From positions 4,925,501-4,989,500 of the forward strand of contig NC_134419.1 in NCBI RefSeq assembly GCF_030867145.1: a stretch of DNA of 64,000 nucleotides, in the 5' to 3' direction. Below the pieces are notes generated by a model. The model had not been told where the DNA came from. It saw nothing but the letters and a program-made list of their open reading frames with translations, and made no database searches. The position numbers and the translations under genes are program-made. The first letter of the stretch is position 1. Each line of letters starts with the position of its first letter. This DNA is from Opisthocomus hoazin (lineage: Eukaryota; Chordata; Aves; Opisthocomiformes; Opisthocomidae). Positions 40,501 to 55,500 of this stretch are shown piece after piece.

Positions 40501-43500
40501 AATTATTCTAAAATTAGCGATATTTTTATTATAGTAGCACACAGTTTTAGAATGCCAAATTCTAGAATGCCTGGAGCTTGATTCTGCGTTTACAGGTGGT
40601 TGCTTTCACAGACTTAATTTTTCCATATCCTGACATGGATGTGATGAAATTTGTAGTTCTTTGTCATTTGAACAGAATGAATGTAATAATTTTGTTGTGC
40701 TTTGTAGGTACAACTATGAAAAAAGAGGATGGTGTAGAAATATCGCTCGTATTGTTCTAAATTGTGGTGATTTACTAGAAAATGCTTCTTTGTGTCCAGA
40801 TTGTTTTCTTTCTATGGATGTCATTTTAAAAAATTGTATTCATTACCTGTCCATCAGTTTGAGAAGATGTAATGAGAAGCCTGTAAACATAAAGATGCTG
40901 CTGAAATTGCAAAACTAATCTGGAAATGGGTAAATACGTTTTAAAGGCAATGAAAATAGAGGAGAATTGCTTTACTGCGTCTTGTATGATTTTGGATAGG
41001 CGGCAGTTCACATCCTAGTTTCTTGGGATCAGTTGAGCCAACTAACTTGTTAGAACTTCTCTTGTTTGTATGGAACCTGTGCCGCCCAACTGGCATAGAT
41101 GAAAGTATTGCGTGATCCGGCTTGTAAGTGCTCAGGTCAATTTATTGCATGTCAACTAGAGCTTTGAAAAACAGGAAAAATCCAGTTTCTTTCTTCAGGA
41201 CGTTTTTGTTTCTGAAATTAAAGGAATGCAACAGAAAATAAAAAATAAATATATTATGCCTAGTGTCCCCTTAGCACATTAGCATTCCTGTCTAAATTAT
41301 GTCTATCTCTTCTCAAATTAATGTGAAGAACCGTCTTCTTGGTCTTATTATAGATTTTTCGTTCCAAGTGAGGTGTTTCGTGGCCTTTTTACTAAAGAAC
41401 TCTGTCTGCATGCGGCCCCATCATCTTATCTCAAGCTTTGAATCTCTTGAATTGGGAGATAGCCAAAATGTGTTTGCTCCAGCTGTATTTATGCAGTTGG
41501 TGTGGGTTCTAGACTGAAAGTACCTGGTATCCCACTGGATTTTTTTTGTGTGAGCAGGCGAGCTTGTGATTGCCCTGTTCCTGTGGCTGCACAGAAAAAA
41601 AATCAGTGATTTTTAAAATGTTTGCATATTCTATTAAATTCTAAAGAAACATCTGACAGTAAGGAATAAAAACGGGACAATTTCTGTTTGCAGGCAGAGA
41701 AAGCCAGCCTGGTTCACTTCTTGGATTTTCTATCGCTCATCTTTCTCACTATGATTTGGGCCATCTGTCCTCGTGATAGTTTGGCAGTTGTTGGCCAGTG
41801 GATTCAGAGCAAGTTGCAGGAGGTAAGACTGACATTTCATATTATCCTTCCTGAGTTCTATGAGAAATATTTTTAATCATGGGGAGATAGTACCACTAAG
41901 TAGTATGTCTGGGGAAAAAGGCAAGAGGAGAAGTATTATAAGCAAAAAATTTAATATTTGAGTATGTCTTTGAAGGAAATATGTTTTTATAGATCTTAAT
42001 CAGCTTTAGTTAATACATATTTTCATTTGTTGTCTTGAAGAACTTTAGATCTCCTTAAATGACTGGATTTAGCGGAACAGACTGCAAGTACCTGCTTGCG
42101 ATTTAAGTTAGAAGATTGTCTTTTTGAAATGTAGCTCAACATTTAAAGTTGTAAATATTGAAATGCCATGCTTTTATTTTGAGTAATTGCTAAATTGTTT
42201 CTAAACCAAATAAAATAGATGGAAATCTTTGAATACATTGTCAGTGGTAAGCATGGTTTCCAAGATAAGAAAATTTAGAGTCTAAACCCTCTATTAAAGT
42301 ATAAACCATGCTATAATAAAATTTACTAAATGAGTCTTGTCAGACAGCATATATTCCACTAAAGTAAAATTCAAAGGCTTTGTGGTGCCAGTTTTCTTCA
42401 GCAGTCTAATTTACTCTCTGCCTCCAGACAGTTACTGATCCATTTCTTTTTAAAAAAGTAGGGTTTTTTTAAAATAAACTTTGCTTACATAATAAAAATT
42501 GAATCTGAATTTAAGCAAAAGAGCTCTTTGGTTTCTTTGACTTCTCTTGCTGCTTCTCCTGAGGTTTTCCCCAGTTCCTCAAAAACATAAAAGTAAACAT
42601 AACCAATCTGTTTTGTTAGTTCTTATGCTAATGTGTAGTTGTGTGGATTCTGAACATAAATTATCTCTAAAGAGCTTGGATATTTGTACAAGTAGTAAGA
42701 AACCTATACATTGATGAATGCTAGCCAGCATTTTGAAGAGCTGAAGTTGGAAAAAGCAAAGTGTGAATCAGTCCTGAGACTGCTCATAATTTAGACAGCA
42801 AGGTTTAACTCCCTGTCAGCATCTTTGCTCCTCTTCTAGGCTAACAGCAACTGATATTTTGGCATCGGGGATTGGAGTTGTGCTTTAGATTGCAGATGAA
42901 ACCTGGCTTTAAGCTCCTAGTCCTGGTGTCCTATAGAAAAGATCTATCATATATGAGATATTATACAGTAATATCCTGGTTTAAAACTCTGATCAAACTT
43001 ATCTTCAGTAACATTAAACATATCCATATGAAATGCAGAGTAAAGAAGTGCTTAATACTGGCAAAGCTTTCATCCCATATACAAAAGATGCTGAACGGAA
43101 ATTTTTGTTTCTGCTAGTCACCCAGGAGTGCAATGTCTGCTTGTTTCCTCTATTCAACATTTGCCTGTTGTGCTTACGTGAAAATAAATCTTTCAGCGCA
43201 TTTTCTCAGGATGTCTCTTTTCTTCTTTCATAACTGTATTTTATTGTCTAAAGTTTTAGCATCCCACTCTGTGAAAGAGTTATTTAAGCCATATTCCAGT
43301 ACTTGCTTCTGTTTCAGTATTTGTTTTTCTTTTATGTCCTCAGAGGCTTAACTTTTTTACCTACTGACTATTGTTTATTTTTTATTATTGACTATGAGTA
43401 CTTTTGGGTGGCCCTTTGTAGGCCTTTTGGCATGTTAGCTCCAGTTCTGCTTTTTTCTGCAAAGCTAGTGGGTTTGCTTGCCTTAAGAAATTGTTCTCTT

Positions 43501-46500
43501 ATGGGATTCATTCATGGTTGTTCTTTAGTCTTGTATTTCTGAACTGAAACATGTTGGCTTTGCTTTTGCAGCAGCAGTTATTTTATATGGGAATGGAAGC
43601 CTAGCAATTATTATTCGAATAGCACAAAGCATGACTGAGTGTTCCTCATGTCCTGCACACCAGTATGTACAAATGCAGTACTTAATACTGTCTTCATCAG
43701 ATTTGTATTTCATGTGGAAACTGGTGATTTTGGATGGTCAACTCAGCTGGAACTTCCTTTTCTTTAACATACGCAGACAGCTCTGGTAATTGATTTGAAA
43801 AATCAAATCTGACTTCGTTATTATGTCCGATTTCTGACAATGATTTTAGATCAGAGTTTGAAGATCTAATTTTTCACTCCAACACATCCACAAAAGATTT
43901 GTTTAAAAAATTAATTTTTCAGTAACAGATGAGTAATACTGTATATTAGATGCCTCAAGACACTTTTATGTGACCACTGTTGAGACTTTATTGGCTAGAA
44001 GCACACTATGAAAGAGAGCCCAAGTTGTCTCAAGAGACTGAGATTATCTAATAGTTGTAATTTTAGATCTGAAGAAGAAACACATAGAATTCTCAAAAAT
44101 TGCAGAGGACGCATTGAAGTCTCTTATACGTTAATTAAATTTTGGTAATGATCAGAACAGAACAAATCTGGAACCCTACTTGGTCATAAGCTGTATCCAG
44201 CATAAGAATTGCTATATGGAAGGACATCAGAGTCTGTTTAGACTCGTATCTTGTCTGTGACTGGTCAGTAGCAGCTACATAGAGGAAAACTAAAGGAAAT
44301 AACAGCGCTTGTAGGGTGCTGGTTTCTTCAGTTGCTGTCCCTGCTTCTGCAGTCTGCAGCATGGGTAGGTCCTGAACTAGAGATTGCGTTAGTATTGTGC
44401 TTATTTTTAAAAATACAGCCATAGTTTTGCTGGCAGTATTGGGATAGACACACAGGTAAATAGTAATCCCGTAGTGCTTAACTGTAAATGCAAATAAAAC
44501 TGTTGAAGGGGTAAGAGTTTTAATGCTGATCTTTTTATTACTGTCTAGTTACTGTCCCAGATCTCTCTTTCTAGATGGTCTAGTAAGACACTTGCATTCA
44601 GGCCATGAATTTCCTAGTTCTTAAACTTTTACAGATCTTTTCTGAGATGGATGCCACCCCTTGTTTAAAATTGTTGTAAACCTCCCAGAGAAGAAAACCA
44701 CAAATGGTTGCACCTGAGGAAATAGAAAACTGCCTGCTTGTGTAAGCCTCTGTTCCAGCCAGCGCTTTGGGTTGTCCTGTTGCCTGTTAGCAGTTTCGTT
44801 TCCTTGTCTGAGAAATGTTTAATAATTGAACATATAGTTTATCTGGCTAACTGGGAGATGGTGCTTCAGGAATGTATGACAGACTAGCCAGGGACATCTT
44901 TGCCATTCAGTGAATATGTGCACTCCAGTAGACCCAGAGCACTTTCCAAGGCAAAAGAAATATATATTCCACTTCAAGTAACACCTTTGACATCAGAGGA
45001 TTTAAAAAATATAATTGCAATGTGTAAGGTCTGTAAAGAAGTTAAGAATTTAGAAAGTGACCTCATCTATGGTTACTTATAAATCAGCGTTATTTGGCTT
45101 TAAAAAACATGTAGAGGCCTGGCTTTGTTTGGCTTCTGTTTCTGACCTGGTTAAGAGAGACTAACAGTACTACTTTAAAAAGACACACAAAGTTACAGGT
45201 ACCTTTATGTACTCAAGGGATTGGACCACTTATTTGCTCTTCTTCTTTTCTGTTTTGTCTTTTTCTTTCTTTTTTTTTTTTTTCTGGAGCTTATAAGGAG
45301 GGCATATTTTTATAACCAGATAAAGAGTTGGTAAAGCCTGTTTCTCTTCGCTAACATTGCACGTCCCCATTCTTGAGTTGGTATTTCCTAATTGATGCCC
45401 AGACCAGGATGTTGTGGCATGTTCCTTATCTCTGAAGGAGCAGGTGGTTTTAAGAAGTCCTGATTTGCATTTACCACAACTGGATATACTAGGGCAAGTC
45501 TGCCCAAATCCACGTGAATTACATATGCCAGAAGATCCCGAGTTATGTGACTAAATAACCACTTGAGAAAACTACTGCTGTCTCTTAATGTGCATTAATA
45601 CAATGTCATACCCTAGAAAAAAGAGAGAGGAGTTGGTTAGGTTTAGGTCTTCCAGTTTGATTTCTCAAGGGCAGTTTGCAACTTGTTTTGAGGGATAATC
45701 ATGACAAAGGAGTGATTTCTGTATGGAAACATTTATGGCTGCATTCCATACTGTGGGCTGTTTACCATACCAAGTAGACCATACCAGTTTTAAAGAAAGG
45801 CATCATAAAAGTTTAAGGGAGCCACTGGAATTTTTTACATACAGTTGCTACAACAAAAATCTTAATGCAAATAAAAGAATGAAGTGAATAAATTCTAGTT
45901 TTCATTGACCCTTTGATTGCTGCAAAATGCTGTGAGAGTGGCTGATGAGAGGGGCTATGGAAATATGTGGAATTTGGTTTAATTTCCATTGAATGCAGGA
46001 TCAATGAACTTCATATAATGGAATTAAAGATTACATGAAGAAAACTAATATTGATCAAATGCAATGTGAACATGATAGATAAACACCATTTCTTATGAGA
46101 AGGTTAGAAAAACAGCTACAATGCTTTAGCTTAGTACACATTCAAAACGAAGAAAGAGAGCTTTGTTGTGCTTCTTTGCAGTTTATGTTTGATAGACCGT
46201 ACAACAGAACACTGGAGGCTGAAGCTGATAAAGTGGGACTTCAGCTGGCAGCAAAGGTAACTACAGCTTGTTTGTTTTATTAGCAATTTAGCAGACAGTT
46301 TTCGGTTTCCATTATAATTAGCGGGAGTTTCATACTTCCCACAGAAGTAAACTTGGGGGGGATGCAGGTTGATGAGGTTGTGGGAAATCAAACAGTTTGT
46401 AGGGAAAGACAAAGTCATTCTGGCTAAACTGTATGTAATAAAATTGAGGTTTGTAATGTTGTGCATTATTAAGTGCACAGTAGACTTTCTATGTAGCTTA

Positions 46501-49500
46501 TTACTATTAGAATAAAAAGCTACATATTTATAAAAAGGAGAATGCCAAATAGTGAGCTTCTGTAAGTAGGATCTATTTAATTGTATGTAAAGATATAAAT
46601 TGCCCTTTGGATTTTTGTTTCACTTTGTTTCTCTCTGTTCTGAGAAGATCTTAGGAATGTTTTACTCTGTTGTAGTGCACGTAATATATTCTGATCTATA
46701 ATATCTATTCTCATAAGAATTCATTAAAATTTAAGAACTTTTGATATTGTGATTATTTTTTCTGTGATTGCTGATAATTACAAAGTATAACAATAATGTC
46801 CTAGTATTTCAAGATTTAGTCTAAATACAGCCATAAAATCAATGCGGCTTTGCTCAAATAAGGGAAAAATCTGGTCAGAAATTACTCAACATTTTTTTCA
46901 TTATTTGTTTTTTTCAGTCACATCCACAGGGACCAAAAAAAAAAATATAAATTAAAGAAACTAAAACAACTCTTTCATTTCTAGCCAAGTGCAATATAGC
47001 TAGAGAAGTGTCAGGTAAATGAGAGCAGCACCATCTAGTGCTAATGTTTCATAAAGAAATTTCCTTTTCTTAATAATCATTAATATTTCTCTAAGGAATA
47101 GTTTTTAAAATTAATGGATTCTGGGATTGAAACTGCATTTATAGTTTAAAGTCATCTAAGGGAATAATACGTTCCATGAAAAAACAATTGCTGTGTGGGT
47201 CCTCGCTGCTTTGTAATACTGAATATGTAGGGCCATACCAGAAAGAAACAAGCAAAGTGGTATCTCAGCATTTCTCTGTGTCTGCAGATAATCTTTTTAT
47301 AATAATTTTAAGAAATAAATTCAAAGTCTAAAGTGCAACTTCTGTATTTCTTGTAGGAGAAAAAAAAAGGTAATTTTCTTACCTTCTGAGTACACATCTC
47401 TCTCTCTTAAACGAATGAAAATTAATGTAAGAAATATTATTCTTTATCTCTGCTCCACTGAAGTGCAAATATAAAGGAGTCTGTTGGTGATATATAGATG
47501 CCATTCCTGAAATTAGTGTTCCATGAGTTTCTGTGGTTAAATGTGTACTTCTGCGGAGAGAGAGAGGAGAGTCCTAGTTCTGCAGAATTACTGTTTTAGC
47601 CTGTTGTGGATTGCACAGATCTCCTTTGAAAAAGGCAATGTAATCACTTACAGAAAAGCCTTTGCTGTTCATTTTTAGAATTATTTAAGTATGAATTATT
47701 ATCACTTTATTTGTGACTCTAAACTTCTTCATGTAAATTTGCCTAAATCTGTGGAGATTATTAATTTGTTCTTCTGCTGTATTGTGTCTAGCAAATATGA
47801 CTTAGAATAAGCAGCTGAGGTTTTAAAAAACAAGTACGTGTCAGAAACTGCAAATCGGTTTTTTATGATTGGTGGAATGACATAGATGTTGAAAGGAACA
47901 AATCCGGTGTCTATCTGGATGAGGTTTTTACTGCATACAGATATTTTAGAACAGCCTTTTCCTGTCAGGTAGGTGGGGGACCACCTAAAAGGCTTTGGAA
48001 ATTTAAAACTTGAGATGTCTCTTGTATTCAATATCCATTAGAATGTAAGTTGTATTGCTTTTAAAAATCTAGCGGTGTGACATTTCCTTTGTTTTTTCAG
48101 GCTTGTGTGGATGTAAGAGCAAGCAGCGTATTTTGGCAACAAATGGAATTAGCAGAAATCATTCAAGGGCAGCCCAAGTTACCGGAGTGGCTCTCCACAC
48201 ACCCTTCACATGAAAATAGAGCTGAGCACTTAGACCGGCTTATCCCCGAGGTAAGCAGAGTCAAAGAAGTGTCTCTCGTTCTCTTAGGAAGGTTGTCAGA
48301 CTTAGCTTGGTATTGATTCACGAGCTACTTTGGTATTGATTCACAATCTACTCTTTTAGCATCGTGCTTATCTTTCTCTTTATTCTTACAGAATCTTCTA
48401 TTACAAAGCTCTCAACTTTAAAGGTTTTATTTTATTAAATGAGGAAAAATGAAGATAGTGCAGGTAAAATGTAATTATCTTCTAGGTTTTTTTTGTTTCT
48501 TTTCTGATTGAAGTGTAGTATTTTTGCTTTTGAGTGGCTTTCCTGGTATAGATGTGAGAGTGTCACAGGTCTTATCCATTCTTTTCTCTTTTTTTATCAT
48601 TTTGGAAGCCAGTTTTTACGTTGGATGCCTAAACTATCTTGACTTCTCTTGCTTTGGTAGCTAGCCCTAGGCTGTCAAATAGAGAATGCTTTATCCTATC
48701 ATGTCTCTCTCACTGACGTGAGATTGAATATGCCTCGAATAACTGTGCCTCGGAAGAATGTCAGATCCCCAGTAGAAGATTTCTTAATACCTCTAGTTAT
48801 GACAGGCCTCTGTAGATTTTGCAGCCTGCTTTTTTTTCTTCACATCTCTGTTCCGTCACATTAGGGAGCAAATTTTACCCTACTCCAAGGAACTTGAGCG
48901 AATTCATGCAATTGCCCATCAATCTGCAGTCTTTTCTCTGTTCTTCCTTTCAGATTTCCTCTCAGCGGAATGCCAAGTGAATCGCTACTTGGGGATTCTC
49001 TTAATTTAATGTGCTACTCTGTTAGTTTAAGAACAGAGAACTGTTCCAAGTTTAGTAATCTTTGTTTACTATTTCTTTAAATAGTGGGGTTTTTAACTAC
49101 AGAAAAATAGTATGGATTGTTTATTTCCTGTTTTTTTCATTTTCAAGGATAATGTTAAAGCACTTCACAACAGCACTGTTTTTCAGCAAGCTACACTGTG
49201 TTTGGAGATTCCCTTTCTTATAACCAGCTGGTAATTTGGTAATTTCTTCTTCCTCTTTTTTTCTTTTTTTTTTTTTTTTTTCCCAAAACACTCAGTCACT
49301 AAGTCTTTCTCAATTCCAAACTCTAAAGACAGTTGAAGATTTATTGGGAGGTGGAGTACGAAAATGCTGAGGTGTTTGCTGATTTCAAAGGAGAAAAAAA
49401 GAATTTCATGAATCCTTGGATGAGAATGAATGCAGTAAATATTCTAAATAATAGCATAAATCAAAATCAACATTAGGCGTAGGGGGCTGGAGACTCGCTA

Positions 49501-52500
49501 GACTGAATATTTTGAGTTAATATACACGAATTCTATACTTTGCAAAAACTGATCGTGAGACTGTTTTGATGGATTTTTAACGCACTAGAACAGCTGAATG
49601 GAAAATTATACTTGTTTTAGAGCCTCAATTTTAGTTAGATTGCACATAAAGGCTTCAGGATCCGTTATTTTCATAGAGTTATTGGCTGACTTATAAAGCG
49701 GTAATGAAATAAATTACTTATGCTCTACCTCAGGACTGAGCCAAGAAGTTAAATAACTGAGCAACTGTGTAGCACTGGCAGCCATGCTATTTCTGTCTGA
49801 TCTCTTCTGATTTAACAGGTGGAGCAACCTTCATCTTTTTGTAGCCACTCTTGCGTCCCAAAGTGGTGAAGGCTAGGACAGTTTCTTTGAAAAGATAATT
49901 GAGGAGGAGATGTTTTTATTTGCCTTTTACCTTAAACATTCTTTGGAGTAGGATGAGAACACAGGGCCGAAGGCTTCCTGTGTTTAACAGAAGTTCACTA
50001 GATGAGTGAGGTTGATACCTTCTTTCATTTTTATTCCACTTTTGTAGTATTTAGAGGTGGTGCTTGAGGCTTCTTGTCTGAAACTTTGACTCCCCTTCAT
50101 CTGAGAGCTGCCTTCTTGGAGCTAGATCTCAGGCATTTAACAGGAATCCCAGGGCTTTGTTGTTGTTCAATATTGGCGCCTTTTTGTTTCGTTGTTCACA
50201 TGCTTAAAGTCTTTTAGAACAGCATGTTTACCATAAATTAGATATTCAGAGCCAAAGGGGAGAAACCAGATTTCAAAAAGGACCTTTTAATCTCTCTAGT
50301 ACCTCTCTGTGAAGAAATTGTACTTCTTAGACTCAGTATCAGAACCATCACGAGCAAGAAACAAGGGTTTAAATCCTTAAAAAAAAAAATCTCTGCTAGA
50401 TTTTACCTTTGTACTTGACTTTGAATATTACTTTAGTTGAAATTGCTCTTCCTCTAAAGATGTGAATGAAATAGACAGGTTTGTATTAAAGATACTGATA
50501 TGAATATTGTTGTGTTTCATGTGCTGATGGTTTTGAAGCTGAAATGGTTTTCAGGACAATCTAATAACAGTTATTAGACCAGCTACTGTATCTGGGGGAA
50601 ACAGGGACAAGTGTTTGGACTTCTCAGGCCACAGAGATGTTTCTCTAGAGACTTCTAAGCAAGTTCACAATAAGTTGTGATCATATAAAGTGAGAATTTT
50701 TCTTCAGATAATGAAATGGCATGTCTCAGTGATGTGACTTAACAGTCTCAGGGAATGTAAATTAAAGCAGGGATATCACAGGGATTCTCTTTTCACATAA
50801 TTAAAACTCATTTGAATTGCTCCTTGTCTTTTAAAGATGTTGCGTCTGGTTTTCTGAACAAGTTGGAAGCTGCAGCCAAGCTGAGGAACTGGTAAATAAG
50901 GGAGCCACAAGTAGTTACAAAGTGGTGCTGTCCTGGAAAGCAAATAAAGGAAATTAAAAAGATTTAACATATTTTTGAAATATTTCCTCCTCAGACTGGG
51001 GGAGTTTTGGATTGTAAACTAGGAAAGCAGAATATACTGTTAAATAGGAAACTGAAATCTAGAATCCCTACATGGAAGGTGGCGAGATGCTCCAGGAAGG
51101 CCTGTCTATGCATTTGATTTTCAGAAAAAGAAATCTTAAAATAATTTTGTACTAGCAGGGAGGATGCTTACCATTGTTCTGGACAGAAAAATTCTGAAAG
51201 TGTAGTGCCAGAGAGAAGCTATAGGATGTTCTAGTTCATCTCTGAAGCTTTTATTTTAATGTTCTCTAGCTCGCTACAGTTTGTCTGCCTTTTTCCTAGT
51301 ATGCTGTTCAAATAGAGCACTATATGTCAGCTGAAGACTCAGCTACACGGAATAAAGCAGAAGGTTATCTATTGAGCCTTGCCTGCGACACAAAAATTCA
51401 TCTTGATGTGACATTTGCTTTTTTGGCATCATGTTGTTGGCTCGGATTCCATTTTTGATTCACTGTAACTCCCATTTCACAGTCTTTCTTGTGGAGATGC
51501 TGTATTGAGATCATTTTGAGAGTAATACTAAGTTGGAATGTGCCACCTCTACTGCTTCTTATTTGTTTGCTAGGTCAATTAACTTGTCAAAAAAAAGTTA
51601 ATTAATTTACGTTGGCAAAACCTGTTCTTGTCAAATCTATATTTGGCTGTTCATTATTTTTATTACTGTTTGTGTAGTCATTATTTATTCCTCAGTCTGC
51701 TGCCTTTTGGGATATTGAAGACAGATTTATTTTGCTTCCTTTTCAGAAATGGGTTGGTGTATTTGCCCTTTGCTTATGATGTGAAGATTACTTCAGATAG
51801 TCCTAGAACATATTAATTAAGCTTTGTCAATGTGCAAACTTACAGAAAAATAAGAATAGAAGGTACTGACCTGTGTTTCTGTCTTCCCCATAAAGTTGTT
51901 AAATATTTTGTCACCTTTTTCCTTTTCTGTTCCAACAGAAATAGTGAAAGATTTGAAGATTAGTATTATCCATGTATCAGTTGCTTTTCTTCTCCATCAA
52001 GTAACAAATCTGTCCATTCTTTTAATCATTTTTTACTGCTACTTCATTTGTAGAACCTGTTGTCTTCCCTATGCCTGCTAATTGTAATCAATTTTGCAAC
52101 TCAAAGTTTCTGATTTTTGGTTTTTCTTTTTTTTTTTCGCCCATGTGCTTGTGCTATTTGTTAGTTTTTGTCAGAATTGCAAGGTCAGAGTGTATTCAGC
52201 CCTGCCAAGGTAGTCGCAGTTAATACGCAAGAGACTATAACCCTTGGCCTGGTTTGCGGACAAGAGAATGACGTGACTTTTATACTGAGAGAGCTGACAG
52301 CCTCAGAAGTAGGATGGACTTCAAAAGACTGTAAGGGGTTGAGATGCAGTAGGTAGCTTGATATCTGTGACAGTAGCAAAGGATTAATTCTGAGAGCTAA
52401 AAATTACTTGTTTCTGTATTTGTGTCTTCTGTTAAGCTTTATATGAAAGCAACAGGATGAGGCAGACATCCCTAATTCTTACGCCTTCCCCCCTCCCGGC

Positions 52501-55500
52501 ACATCGCAGGAGGTGTCTGCAATTGTATTAATAAGAAAAACAGCTTCACTTGTGCTACTTACAAGCAATAGTTTTGATATTTTATTTGAGATCATCTGAA
52601 CCAGTAAGCGTGCAGGTGGTCTTTATTCTGAACAGCAGTACTTCTCTCTTAAGGTTAACTTGAAAAGAACAGCATTAAAGTACCCTCAGTTCCCAGGTGA
52701 ATCTGTGTACTCACTCTAGCTAGTTAACCTTGCATCAGTTCTGTCTGTCGTCTTTATTGAGAACACTCTTCCGTATAAACACTCAATGAAACATGTTCTT
52801 CGTATAATATCAATATGGGCTTCATTATGAATGCTTTTACTTGTCCTGTTACTGAACTGTCAAAAACCAATTTACTTGAGCAACATTAAATGGCCGGATT
52901 TGAAGTTGCTGGTGATTTTGGAAGTACAGTATGACTGACCATGTTGGGCTGTTTTATCTTGCAGGAAAAATTACATTGTAAGCTCCTCAGCCTGTTACTG
53001 GCATCTTAATGATTTTAGAGAGCTACTGGCACAAAACAAAACAGCAGCAGTCAACTAATCCAGGGAAAGAATACCTTCTAACTAGGGCTGAATGTTGCAT
53101 GGCAGTCACAAACGTACATACAAAGACTCCTTTCACTAGCGTGTGTAGTGGTAGCTGTCTTTAATGTGAGATGATGTGGCAGCATAGCTTCCGTTCTCAT
53201 AACTGTAGTCTTTTTAATGGCATGTGAGTTGATGATGTTGAATAGATGCCTTCTACCTCCTTGGACAGCTTTATGTCTAGCAAAAACACAAAGACATCCA
53301 GAGGGTAAGAGTGTTAACTCTGAAGTATTGCTTTTTACCTCTGCTGTTGTGACTTTAGTATTTTAGAGAAGTGAAACCATGGAAATAGGCAAGACCCTAT
53401 ATAGCCACGAAAACCAGAGATTTAGAATTGCTATATCTGTTTAAAAGAGGATTATGTTGCGCTTTCCAGGATAGGATACAGCCTAAATCTTTATATTTCC
53501 ATTTGCCTTGAATAATGCTGCTTGACATTAATGCAGTCTTGCAGCAGCTTATGTTCTGGAAGAGAACATGAGAAAACTCTTGGTTGGTCATAAATGTCAG
53601 TTTAGAAATTAATTGGTCACTGAAGCAGAAGAGTGTTCAACAGCAGAGTTACATTTGGTGACTACATGGATGATCACATTGTAGAAAAACAAATACTGAA
53701 AACTTTATTCATACTTGTTAAAAGTTAGGCAAGAGGAATATTTGCATGCCTGATCCAGATTTGTATCCAGTAATTTGACTGTTACATTTCAGCAAGAAAC
53801 AGCTGGAGAAACTCTTGCTACATTCCTGGAATGTGTCTTTTTCCAAAACCAGTTGTTAAATTTAAGTTCTATTTATGTCTAGCCATTTACAGCAAACTCT
53901 TTATCAGTTCACTGTAGTAAAGTTAGAGAGAAATATGTTTTGGTGCCTCCTTATATGAAGAGATGAGTTAAGAAGCTCTGCTCTTCTGTTTTAAAATCTG
54001 CTGTAGTAAGATGTTCCCAGTGTCTCCTGTGGAAGAATAATAAAATGTTTCAAAATGATGGGCAAATACTTATGCACAAGTGTACTAGAATATTTGGTAT
54101 GCTATTTCAGCCAAATCTAGTGTATGTAAACCACACTAAATGTCTGCTCTGTTTTTTAAGTGCGGTGGTAGGACTGCTATGAAGACTGTGTTACTTTTTT
54201 CTTCCTCTTTAATCCATCTAGAACAAATGAATCAACACACGCTTTCCATTAACAGTCCCTAGTACTGGTCAGGAGGCACCTGTCTGCAGCTCAGGCCAGG
54301 TCTAGCCATTACTTTTCCACGGTTATGAAGAGAAGTTATTTTCCTATGAAAGGATTAAAAATAAAGCTGGATGTTAATCTGCTCATAGTTTTATACTGTT
54401 AATTGAGGCTAAGGTACAGATAATACTGCATAAAAGTGACCATACCACAATGGCCGTTGATTAGTGTTAAAGATCAGACTAGTCTTTGACGTCATGGTTT
54501 TTTGGTGTTTCATTTTGCAAATCTTAAAAATAGTTCCAGCAGAGATGTAGAACTCTCTAGAATTCTACATATAATATTTTGCTGTATGATACACAGGAAC
54601 TTGCTTTTTTTGATTAGTTTAAATGGATCTTGTAGGAGAATCCGTGGATACTAGTAGATATGTGCACAACCACTTGCGAAGTACTGCATCGGACTTAGTT
54701 GTTAGAGCTGTTAGCTCTAAAACAAGCTGCCCGTTTTTATCAACAAATTAAAGTATGTTTAGTTTTGTTACAATGAACACCAACTTAAGCATCCTTTAAA
54801 ACAGCTGACTTCATACTGTTTTGTGTAAATTTCTCCACAGTGCCTTTGAGACATGAAAGTCATCCATTGTCGTACCTTTCTCAGATTGCCCAGAAGGAGC
54901 GATGTTGGGGGGAGTGTGCCCATGCCAATGGATTTTGATTCTCTGGGAAATTCTTTGGCTTCTGTGTGCCTCTACTTTCTAATCTGTAGAATGGAAGCAA
55001 TGGCACTTACTCAGTGACGAGGAGTAATTTAGAGTTTGGTCTCTTAGTGATTATCTTTTAATCCAGATAATTTTTTAACTTCTAGAGAAATTGTTTTCTC
55101 CAAGCACTTGGAAGCTGTGTATTCAAATGCTTCTTGGAGATGAGATCACTTGTGTAACTGGACCTTAACTATACTGATCAACTGTCTGGATCTCTGTGCC
55201 GAACAGTTAAATGTCCATTATGTTGTTGGAGGTTTTTCCCTCCTTTTTTGGGTCAGACATCTATATATATTTACTTCAATTATATAAAGTATCTGGTGAA
55301 GTAAATTATTCATAGCACTTTGTTTTCTTAATGCGTTCATACATGTGAATGTAAATTAAAAGGTACAAATTACTGATGTGAACAAGTATCACAAAATAGT
55401 TGGAGAACTTCCTATGTATACTGTACCTTTTAGAGTATTCATTCTTTGAGAGACTGTCTGTGAGAAAATTATTTTCATTCTTCAGTTTTTTTCCATTGTT

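Noticed and set aside
43303-43542. Hydrophobic open frames in OMA1 intron 5
   Set aside because: T-rich intronic DNA yields phenylalanine and leucine-rich translations; the frames contribute to no splice-compatible exon.
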